Origin: Mayamaea pseudoterrestris
Lineage: Eukaryota > Bacillariophyta > Bacillariophyceae > Sellaphorales > Sellaphoraceae
Assembly: GCA_027923505.1 (NCBI GenBank)
Contig: BROI01000002.1
Span: 124,001 to 188,000, forward strand
Direction of reading: 5' to 3'
DNA: 64,000 bases
The notes beneath the pieces were generated by a model, which was not told the origin of the DNA, did not search any database, and saw nothing but the letters and a program-made list of their open reading frames with translations. A program made the position numbers and the translations under genes. This document shows positions 44,508 through 52,336 of this stretch, in pieces (position 1 is the stretch's first letter; each line of letters starts with the position of its first letter).

Positions 44508-45470
44508 CTATTCACTTCCAGCCACCTTCTTGGTATAAGGCCATTCTTTATCATAAGCTTCATTTGGCGGTAGCTGCATTAATGCTTCTGGTAACGTCAA
44601 CCCAATGACGTCCTCCATGACGCGACCATTTGCAATGTATTTTTCAATATTCGCCGGATCCTCCGACCACCGCAGCGAGTCGCGCGCAAAGGTGGGAGCC
44701 GTCGACTCGTACACTCGCACAAAGTGTGCAATGAACCGCACGTAATAGTCGGCAAAGGATGGACTTTTGGCCATGAGACCCGTATCACGGAGCGCCCAAA
44801 AGTGCAGTCGCATCCAGACGCGACACTCGTCGAGCGCAAAGTGTCGACCAATTTCATGGTCGGGACGCTTGGGCGAGTACCAGGCCGCCGCGTGCGCCGA
44901 GCTGCGATCATGGACAATGTGACGAATACCGTCGGCCAATGTGACTGGTTCCTTGGAGCGCGTTTGACGGTCGTCGTCCCAATCGCTCGAGCCAGTGAGC
45001 TTGGTCACAATCCACTTGGCGAATCGACTCGCATGTGGGTCGTCATGAGAGCGAATAAACTTGTCCAAGATCTTGTCCTGAAAAGCATTCTCGTAAAAAA
45101 GGGTCGTCATTGCTTGCAAATCCTGTAGAGACACCTCTTGTTCGAGGAGTTGCTTGGATGCTTGCGAAACGATGTGAGTGCGGCCGCCTTCGGCCATTGT
45201 GAGTGGAATGAATCGGAAAGGGTAGACCTTTGTGTTAGTGTTCTCAGAGTGCGAAAGTGAATCGTTGTTGTCGACTCTTGCTGAGGTGGGCTGATCATTC
45301 TGGAAGCACGACTCGGCCATCAAGTCGCCGTCGCTGGAGCGGAGCGTGGTTTCGTCACGTTGAATGCTTGTCATTTTCTCGATCATTGTTGTCTCTTTTC
45401 GTACATGTGATGCGTTGATCTTGCCTTTAATATTTATGGCCCATGATCTGAGGCAGTAAAGTTTGCTCAT
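44508..45470 (-). CDS. Globin-like protein (divergent, group II truncated type)
   Basis: The 320-residue single-exon protein has a disordered N-terminus (Met codons also at residues 29 and 33) and a helical core. The pattern LQAMTTLFYENAFQDKILDKF resembles the B-C-E helices of truncated haemoglobins. HHS-like spacing is absent, but EIGRHFALDECRVWMRLHFWA resembles the F-G-H region with a candidate proximal His, and TGLMAKSPSFADYYVRFI follows. Insertions between these blocks are long. If it is a globin it may bind heme and sense or detoxify O2 or NO; heme binding is inferred, not shown. I would not exclude an unrelated helical family. Confidence 0.45.
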   Translation of the reverse strand: MSKLYCLRSWAINIKGKINASHVRKETTMIEKMTSIQRDETTLRSSDGDLMAESCFQNDQPTSARVDNNDSLSHSENTNTKVYPFRFIPLTMAEGGRTHIVSQASKQLLEQEVSLQDLQAMTTLFYENAFQDKILDKFIRSHDDPHASRFAKWIVTKLTGSSDWDDDRQTRSKEPVTLADGIRHIVHDRSSAHAAAWYSPKRPDHEIGRHFALDECRVWMRLHFWALRDTGLMAKSPSFADYYVRFIAHFVRVYESTAPTFARDSLRWSEDPANIEKYIANGRVMEDVIGLTLPEALMQLPPNEAYDKEWPYTKKVAGSE

Positions 45471-45498
45471 CCAGGTGCAAGTTTGACAAGCATTTTTG

Positions 45499-45907
45499 TC
45501 GCTACGAATTGTAAATCAACTGGGAATCGGAAGCCTATTACGTCACTCGTTTCACGCGAAGCGGAAAATTGTCGCTTCGTTTGCGGCGGCCATAAATCAC
45601 TTCACTCATGTCTTCATCGGAAACCTGCAAGTCCTCTAGCTTACAGAGAGGCTCCAGTACCTTCGACAGTATAGGTTGGACTGTCATGTGATTGTTAATG
45701 AGCCTCATACGTTAGTTGTTTGACAAGGGCGAAGGATGCGATGCTTTGGTGTCGACGACGGAACGAGGACGGACCGACGACGGACTGACGACGGAACGAG
45801 TCTCCGCGAAGATATCGCGTGCAAACGAAGCGACAATTTTGCGCTTCGTGTGAAACGAGTGACGTTCCATGAGTACCGGTTCCCACTTGATTTACAATTT
45901 GTAGCGA
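45499..45907. mobile_element. MITE-like element with long terminal inverted repeats
   Basis: Arms 45499-45584 and 45821-45907 are near-perfect reverse complements over about 86 bases. Shared blocks include AATTGTAAATCAA, CGTCACTCGTTTCAC and AATTGTCGCTTCGTTTGC. The central 236 bases have no coding capacity and contain short GACGACGGAACGA repeats. No transposase is present. The inverted repeats, size (409 bp) and lack of genes fit a miniature inverted-repeat element of a DNA transposon. No target duplication was identified. Confidence 0.7.
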
Positions 45908-46066
45908 GTTCGGTCGAACAACTTCGAACATTCCGGATTAGTACCACTAAGACTTTAAAAAGCGTTGGGATAACCAGTAAGACTTCTTTGCCCTTGACTT
46001 GGGAGAGCACCGGCACTCAACCGATCGGATTCGATTTCGCGCATCCTACTTCCACGACCATGGGAA

Positions 46067-47260
46067 TTGATGCCATCACCGGTCAGCGAAGGCACACCTC
46101 TGCTCCATTCGAAACGTCAAAGTAAGAGTTTCAGAAACATCATGTCTAGCTCAAATGCCGCATCTCCCTCGTCGCCAGTTCCAGAAACGCATACTGCATC
46201 TACAGGCAACAATGCAACCACGACACTGCCTCGCCGAACACTGGTTCGAAATGATAGTACATCATCGACAACGGTAGCATCAGCCAACTATGGTAGACTA
46301 TCGGTCCGTGGCATGAACTTTCGCATTCCCACCAACCAGGGCGCGCACGACCACGCGCTGGACCAAAACGGACAAGACTCGTGGCGCTACAAGACGGTCA
46401 AGTTTATCCACTCGAGCAAAATTCAAATTGCATTAATGGTGCTGCTGTTTTGCGATGTCATCATCTTGTTCATTGAGCTCTTGTTTTTGGCGCAGTATCC
46501 AATGTGCAATCTAACGGAGCGAGATGCAATCTCGTGTTGTCCGAGCAATGAGAAAGATACTGCTGCGGCGGCGAATGAAGTTGACTTGCGGCGAAACTTG
46601 ATAGCAATGGCTGCTGCTCCTGCACCTTGGCATAGGAGTCTTTCGGAAGCTAGCGGCGAGGAGGTTTCCTGTTCCGCCAACTTGGAGGCCTTTCCCCAGT
46701 ATCCAGCGACGTGTGACCCCGAAAAGTGGCACGTCGTTCACACCATTGAAACGGTGCTGTTTGCGGCAACAATCTTTATCCTTTCTGTCTTCATGCTGGA
46801 GTTGACAGTCTCCATGATTGCCTTGACGCCGCAAATTTTCTTTCGGCAATTCTTCTTTCTGCTGGACTTTGTGATTATTACAGTGAGCTTGGTGTTGGAG
46901 ATTGTCTTTCACGTGATTGGGGACGAAGCCATTTATGAATACGTGGCTGGATTTCTAGTAGTGGGGCGAGTTTGGAGGTTCATTCGAATTGGTCACGGTA
47001 TCGTTGAAATTACCAATGAAATGGCTCACCGCGAGTATGCCGACTTGTTAACGTATACGGACGACTTGCAGGAGCAGCTGCGTCAACACAACATATCGTT
47101 TCCGAGCATGGATGAAAAGCTCCGAAAGGCAGCCGAGGCCAAGGACAAGATTCTCGACGAGGTCAAGCGCAGGCACAACGACAAGTATGGTAAGGCGTCC
47201 AGCCACGTGGAAGATGGACGGGTAGTCGCAATGAGCGAAGCGGAAACGAGTGATGAGTAA
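46067..47260 (+). CDS. Voltage-gated proton channel (Hv1 type)
   Basis: The 397-residue protein has four membrane segments only, i.e. a voltage sensor without a pore. S1 carries Asp130 seven residues before Glu137 (FCDVIILFIEL), the spacing of the Hv1 selectivity Asp. S3 has LLDFVIITVSL. S4 reads VVGRVWRFIRIGHG, with the RxWRxxR signature (Arg301, 304, 307). A C-terminal coiled coil (about residues 325-385) should dimerise it. The S1-S2 loop is long (about 80 residues) and Cys-rich. The N-terminus has an EGTPLL acidic dileucine motif, a possible vacuolar sorting signal, if the ATG at 46067 is used; ATGs at 46070 and 46142 are alternatives. It would extrude protons on depolarisation. Confidence 0.9.
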   Translation: MMPSPVSEGTPLLHSKRQSKSFRNIMSSSNAASPSSPVPETHTASTGNNATTTLPRRTLVRNDSTSSTTVASANYGRLSVRGMNFRIPTNQGAHDHALDQNGQDSWRYKTVKFIHSSKIQIALMVLLFCDVIILFIELLFLAQYPMCNLTERDAISCCPSNEKDTAAAANEVDLRRNLIAMAAAPAPWHRSLSEASGEEVSCSANLEAFPQYPATCDPEKWHVVHTIETVLFAATIFILSVFMLELTVSMIALTPQIFFRQFFFLLDFVIITVSLVLEIVFHVIGDEAIYEYVAGFLVVGRVWRFIRIGHGIVEITNEMAHREYADLLTYTDDLQEQLRQHNISFPSMDEKLRKAAEAKDKILDEVKRRHNDKYGKASSHVEDGRVVAMSEAETSDE

Positions 47261-47424
47261 TAAGGTACTGTACTGATCGTCGCAGTTCTTGTTGAATTAC
47301 TTTCAGCTAAAATAATTGCACTAAAATGTCGATCTCCGCGATAAATGAATAGCAGTGAACAAGTATACCTACAATCTAGTAGCAAACAATTAGTTCGCAA
47401 TGGGACATCAGCAGACAAAAGCCA

Positions 47425-48990
47425 TTAATGAGTCTCCAAAATGCTCCGTACAGAATCCTTGAGTTTCGCATCCAAACCAGCTCCCCGCTTCTGCTTGATG
47501 GCCTTGCATAGCGCTTCACTGTCCGACGGCCCCAACCATTCATCCAAAGTCACCAACAAGTTAAAGTCGGACAGCAGTTCCATCAATGCCGCGTCGTCAT
47601 TTGCATCCAGAGCATGTAGCAATGCCTTTTTTGTCTTTTTCTTGAGCAGCCCACTCTTTTTGACCGAGTCGGTCGCTTTTGCGTACGCTCCGTCGTGACT
47701 CAACAGGGCAGTGTTCACCAAGCATAGCACCGAGTCAAATTCGTTCACTTCTTGACCATCGACAAGTACTGGATGCTTGGTATGTATGAGTCGTTTGTCA
47801 CTCATCTGCTTCGTTGCCGACGGCGCAAACAAACCTTCCGCTTGCATTTGCACACTCACGTTGGACAATTGAAAGGCATCCGTCGCACCCGAGTTCGCAT
47901 CCATGGCCAAGGTGCAAAAGGCGCGCGACGATTCCCCGCGATGGGTCGCCTTCATTTCCAGCAGCTGTAGTTGGGCCGCCACTTGCACGTCAGACGCCAG
48001 CACCGGCAAACTATCGTCGTCGTTCAGTCGGTCGTCGTGATACATAAAGATCCAACCAACCGGATGCAAACCCAACCAATTTGCGACACGAAGAATCGAT
48101 GCGGTCTTCTTGTCACTTTGGTCATTGTCTCGCGCCAAGAGCTCGATCAACCGTGACGCGTCGTACTCGTTAAAGTCGTTCGTCAAACTGGATGGCAGCG
48201 GCACGAGCGTTTGCACCTTGGTCACTTGGCAGTACTCCTCCTGCTCGGTCGTATTGGACAGTGACGTCTTGGCGCGTCGGCGATGCAGATTGACTCGCTC
48301 CTTGGCCAGTGTTCCCAGCAGTAGTCCCACCCCACCTGCGGCGCATGAGTTGCGGAATCGCTCCGCACTGATGCGACACATGTAGACGCGCTTGACGTGG
48401 CCGTGTGGTTGCGGCTCGACGGTATGCAGCTGCGCCTGGCGGTCCACCAAATCGGAAAACTTGCCCAATCGTTGCTTTGAGGAACGACGTTTTCGTGCGA
48501 CTGTGCCATAGTGTTTGGCGAGATCGGGAAATGGATTCCAAACTGCTTGCTTCTGTTCACTGCTATTTGGAATTGTACTGGACTGCTTGTTTGCAGCATT
48601 TCGTTTCGCTTGCGTCAGTGAAACGATGGATCCATGCTTCAAACCCAACGCATGAAGCGTCAGCGACGGATCCTCCACGTTCACCATTGGCGAGCGCATC
48701 GTTGCTTGCGTTTGTATGTTTAGCTTGTCTTGGTCGTCATTGGCCAATACAATGCCAGTACCAATCTTGGTGGAAAATAGACTGAGTGTTTCACGCAACG
48801 AAACCTTGTTGGTTGAGTCTGGGTCGACAGCTAGCTTTTCCAGAGAGCCGTCCGGCAAGCGGACGCGAAGAATCATGGATTGCGGCGACGAAGAAGCGAA
48901 CACAACATGGGCTTGGAACAGTTGGAGCAACAGAAATATTGTTATCAATAAGTCAGCCAGCCTCAAAGCTGGTCGAGTGATATGCCTCAT
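47425..48990 (-). CDS. Npl4 homologue with N-terminal signal peptide (candidate plastid-import Npl4)
   Basis: From the Met at 48990 the protein has 521 residues; the frame opens at 49083. It carries a UBX-like domain (MILRVRLPDGSLEKL, LHALGLKHGSIVSL) and the Npl4 MPN core (FSDLVDRQ, GVGLLLGTLAKE, VANWLGLHPVGWIFMY). The zinc-finger Cys pairs that normally lie between these parts are missing. An in-frame signal peptide precedes the UBX domain (LADLLITIFLLLQLFQAHVVFASSS). Npl4 works with Cdc48 and Ufd1 in ubiquitin-dependent extraction; algae with red secondary plastids keep a second set for protein import (SELMA). This layout would fit that copy. A start at the Met at 48876, at the UBX domain, would instead give an ordinary cytosolic protein, so location is inferred. 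Confidence 0.75.
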   Translation of the reverse strand: MRHITRPALRLADLLITIFLLLQLFQAHVVFASSSPQSMILRVRLPDGSLEKLAVDPDSTNKVSLRETLSLFSTKIGTGIVLANDDQDKLNIQTQATMRSPMVNVEDPSLTLHALGLKHGSIVSLTQAKRNAANKQSSTIPNSSEQKQAVWNPFPDLAKHYGTVARKRRSSKQRLGKFSDLVDRQAQLHTVEPQPHGHVKRVYMCRISAERFRNSCAAGGVGLLLGTLAKERVNLHRRRAKTSLSNTTEQEEYCQVTKVQTLVPLPSSLTNDFNEYDASRLIELLARDNDQSDKKTASILRVANWLGLHPVGWIFMYHDDRLNDDDSLPVLASDVQVAAQLQLLEMKATHRGESSRAFCTLAMDANSGATDAFQLSNVSVQMQAEGLFAPSATKQMSDKRLIHTKHPVLVDGQEVNEFDSVLCLVNTALLSHDGAYAKATDSVKKSGLLKKKTKKALLHALDANDDAALMELLSDFNLLVTLDEWLGPSDSEALCKAIKQKRGAGLDAKLKDSVRSILETH

Positions 48991-49462
48991 GGCTATGCCT
49001 GTTGCGTTCTGCACTAGAACGATGGAATGGTAATGGTATACGTGTAGAATGGTCGATGGATCGAGAAAGACGAAACGTTTCACAGAACGTCACAGTTAGT
49101 ACCGTTACGATACCCTTGCAAGATGCTTGCGACTATAATATGATACGTACTTTACGAAAATGAGGTCCCTACCAGTACTGTACATAGTCAGAACGAAACT
49201 TTGAAGAATGTAGGTCTATATGTTCAGTCTACATGAGGAATATTCCTCCCATCGTAACGGATATTCAATTGTTCGTGGCATTGAGGCCGAGGCGATCACA
49301 ATGCTACGATCGTTTTACGACAAAGAGGATACCGGCACAGTATGCACGCACCAGATGAGAAACGAAACGAAAGGATTGTTAAGCAGAGATAGAAGATGAC
49401 ATTATTGATACTCTGATACAGGACTCCATTCATTTAAAATGTCTGTTGATTTTGCCAGTCGA
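48991..49462. other. Intergenic, no gene seen
   Basis: It contains a CAGTACTGTACA palindrome near 49173. No coding feature is recognised. Confidence 0.4.
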
Positions 49463-50095
49463 CTACTTCGATTTGGACCTTGTTGCGTTGAACTTATTCT
49501 TCTTCTTCTTGGCGCCCGACTCCTTCTTGAGTGCAATTTTCTCTGCTCGTTTCAACACCTTCTCCTTCGCATGCTTGATCGCCTCTTTTTGTTGCATCTT
49601 TGCCTCGTTTGCCACCGTGTTTCGCAAATGTTCCTTGAGTGTACCCAACGAATCAGCCTGAAAGCTGGGGTGCTGGAGCACCAAATTTATTTGCGAAGTT
49701 TCCTTCAACAGCAAGAGCTGTCTCGACTTGTTGGATCTCAGCATGTTATCCTTTGGTAATTCAGCGTTATCTTCGGCTGGCGGAACGTTGGTATGTGAGA
49801 CAGACTCCAATAAAGCGTCGCGAATGGCATCCAGACCGTCAATCCGTTTCTTTTGCTCGTCGGCTCGTTTCAGCTTGAGCGACGCCAATACCATTTGTTC
49901 GCGCTTTAAATACTGATCGCGCTTGGCTTGACGTTTGCGCTGCCCTCGACTCAGTGCGTCGTTCTTGACGCTGGCGTTGGCAGTATCATCACCATTCGGT
50001 GGCGCGGCAACATGCGGGTCCGTTTCAATAATTTTCTTGGCTACAGGCACAACCACCCCACCTCGGTGCTTTGGAACTCGAGTAGCTTTTGGCAT
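49463..50095 (-). CDS. Ribosome biogenesis protein, SLX9-like
   Basis: The 210-residue, very basic protein has the SLX9/FAM207A layout: a Lys-rich central block (LSRGQRKRQAKRDQYLKRE), a short hydrophilic linker, then INLVLQHPSFQADSLGTLKEHLRN and a Lys/Ala-rich tail with nuclear-signal character (KKKKNKF). SLX9 family proteins take part in processing of the small-subunit pre-rRNA in the nucleolus. The C-terminal HP.F..PL.....HL pattern is the strongest support. Assignment is by recognised pattern only. Confidence 0.65.
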   Translation of the reverse strand: MPKATRVPKHRGGVVVPVAKKIIETDPHVAAPPNGDDTANASVKNDALSRGQRKRQAKRDQYLKREQMVLASLKLKRADEQKKRIDGLDAIRDALLESVSHTNVPPAEDNAELPKDNMLRSNKSRQLLLLKETSQINLVLQHPSFQADSLGTLKEHLRNTVANEAKMQQKEAIKHAKEKVLKRAEKIALKKESGAKKKKNKFNATRSKSK

Positions 50096-50685
50096 GTTTA
50101 CTAATGTTTCACAGAGCTGGGCCTGGTTGATAGTTGGATGAAACGATTGTCGTTCTTCTGTGAGAAAGTCTCGGTCGACTCATTGGTCGTCGCGCCCAAA
50201 CAGTCACGCTTTATCGCAGCGGTACTAAAGCTACGCGTGCATAAAATAATTAGTTTCGACCCATTTGAGCGCTTCACAGTCAACAAGCTGTGCGTCCGTT
50301 ATAAACTGACTACTTATTATTTATAACGAGTGCCAAATTATAGACGCCATTTGAGGTTGTGTAGTCTTATAGTACAGGTTTTTCTTTGGCCTGCGCCGAT
50401 GACTTGGATGTGTTACCTCACAACGCAAACCTTTTTCTACCCATAGGTGTAGTCTGACGATATATACAAGGCATCTACCGTATTAAGATGCCAAACAAAT
50501 GGTTTGGGATCAACGCAGATCATATATCCAAGGTTGCCGCGTGGACAAATTCAAGTGCCGACGGCCTGCTTGTCATTGTCAAACAAACCTGCCTCTGAAA
50601 CTCCGTGAAGGGGCTGGCCAAGCTCAATCACCCCGGCAAGGCAAAGTGTTTCCATTGAAGCCAAGCTTTCGCTACCACTATATTA
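50096..50685. other. Intergenic, no gene seen
   Basis: It lies between the start of the SLX9-like gene and the end of the deaminase gene. Only short open frames are present (such as 50138-50326), none recognisable. Confidence 0.4.
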
Positions 50686-51327
50686 TCACCTTTTCCTCTT
50701 CATTTTGTTGTCGGCCCGCCGTTTCCGAAAAAAGGTTTGCAGCAAGTCGGCCGACTGATTGCCCAGTACACCAGAATGAACGTCGCTAATGGAGTGAAAC
50801 GGATGCTGCTCCATGAGAGAATTCGGTAACGTATCAACGGCACCAAGCCGCACATCGGGCGCGCCGTAAACAATGCGCGACACTCGAAAATTGAGGCTCG
50901 CCGAAAGGCAGAGTGGACATGGTTCCAACGTTGTATACAAGGTTGTATTGACGAGACGCCAATTGTTGATTCGTTTTGCGGCTGCTCGCATGGCAAGTAG
51001 TTCGGCATGTGCTGACGCATCCTGGAACGTTTCGACGCGATTGCTCGCCTTGGCAAGAACTGCAAAGCCGCCTTGGTTCCGATGAACAATTACGGCGCCA
51101 ATGGGTACTTCATTGTATTTCTCTCCAGCCCTTTTACCTTCCATTAACGCAATGTTCATAAAATGCTCGTCAATGGTGTCTTGCGAGTCGTTGTCAGAAG
51201 AAATGATGATTCGTCGGTCAAACCATCGGCCAATCACTCTTGGCAGCAGATTCCATGAGTAATGCCGTTTTATGCTGCATGAAAAGAAAATCAGCCGCAG
51301 AACTATAAACAAGCATCTTCCATGCAT
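50686..51327 (-). CDS. tRNA-specific adenosine deaminase (TadA/ADAT2-like), possibly organellar
   Basis: The 213-residue protein has the zinc deaminase core: HAELLAMRAAAKRINNWRL supplies HAE (zinc His and catalytic Glu), and LEPCPLCLSASLN supplies the PCxxC. The DEHFMNIALMEG start and the EVPIGAVIVH strand match TadA. It converts A34 to inosine in tRNA. The N-terminal 50 residues add a hydrophobic segment (CLFIVLRLIFFSCS) followed by a basic stretch, suggesting targeting to the plastid or mitochondrion, where tRNA-Arg(ACG) needs this editing. The target is inferred. Confidence 0.85.
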   Translation of the reverse strand: MHGRCLFIVLRLIFFSCSIKRHYSWNLLPRVIGRWFDRRIIISSDNDSQDTIDEHFMNIALMEGKRAGEKYNEVPIGAVIVHRNQGGFAVLAKASNRVETFQDASAHAELLAMRAAAKRINNWRLVNTTLYTTLEPCPLCLSASLNFRVSRIVYGAPDVRLGAVDTLPNSLMEQHPFHSISDVHSGVLGNQSADLLQTFFRKRRADNKMKRKR

Positions 51328-51614
51328 ACTGGTATACTTGATCGTCTACGAGCATGTCTTTTGGTCTACCGTACGCTTGTACTGTATGATACGTTCGAGA
51401 TCACGAGCGAGTGACTGGATTTTGTGGTCGGCACAGTTTTGGCGAGCCGAAATTAAATAACGTCGCTTCGGTACAGCACAGGCGCCGACAATACCTTACC
51501 TTCTACCGACGTTACTTGGCATGCGCGAGCACCGTCCGTCGTTTTTCCTCTCCCATCACAAAACCGAGGTTGTCGTAGTTTCGCTTGCTTTGCGAATCAT
51601 CGATTGTAAACACC

Positions 51615-52112
51615 ATGGGACCTCCTCCAGCCAGTGACGATGTCAAGATTGTGATTATGCGCACCGTGGGTGGTGAGATTGGAAGTGCCTCGTCGCTCGC
51701 CCCCAAGATTGGACCGCTTGGATTGAGTCCGAAAAAGGTTGGTGAAGATATTCAAAAGGCTACCATGGACTGGAAGGGTTTGAATGTTACCGTCAAATTG
51801 ACGGTTGTGAACCGTCAGGCGACTGTGAGTATGATTCCGTCCTCGTCATCCCTCGTCATGAAGGCGCTCAACGAGCCGGTGCGTGACCGCAAAAAGGTCA
51901 AGAATGTCAAGCACAATGGCAACTTGACCTTGGATCAAATCATTGACATTGCCCGTCAGATGCGTGAGCGCAGCATGGCCAAGAAGCTGGCCGGAACTGT
52001 TCTTGAGATTTTGGGAACGGCTAATAGCATTGGATGCACCGTCAATGGAGAGAGTCCTCGCGACATTCAGCAGAATATCAAGGATGGCGAGATTCAAATT
52101 CCGGAGGAGTAA
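51615..52112 (+). CDS. RPL12: Ribosomal protein uL11 (L12)
   Basis: The 165-residue protein starts [13 protein letters not shown], with family blocks [43 protein letters not shown] and a C-terminal [19 protein letters not shown]. It forms the base of the ribosomal stalk (GTPase centre) with P0. The Met at 51615 is in CACCATGG context; an upstream in-frame ATG at 51585 is less likely. Confidence 0.96.
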   Translation: MGPPPASDDVKIVIMRTVGGEIGSASSLAPKIGPLGLSPKKVGEDIQKATMDWKGLNVTVKLTVVNRQATVSMIPSSSSLVMKALNEPVRDRKKVKNVKHNGNLTLDQIIDIARQMRERSMAKKLAGTVLEILGTANSIGCTVNGESPRDIQQNIKDGEIQIPEE

Positions 52113-52336
52113 ATGCTGCTGGCGATGGAGGTCATGGAAGATGTCTTTGCAATGGCCATGGCGAGGAAGATGATTTATTGTATGATTTGTAGAATATAAT
52201 TTATCCTAAGCTAGGTATCGTCACTTAACACGTCATCAATCTATTAGTCGTCCGAGTAGCTTTACTTCAGCATTAACTGTGCCACCTAGGTACAAAACGA
52301 CAGTCATGTAATATGCATTTTGTAAAAATTATTAAG

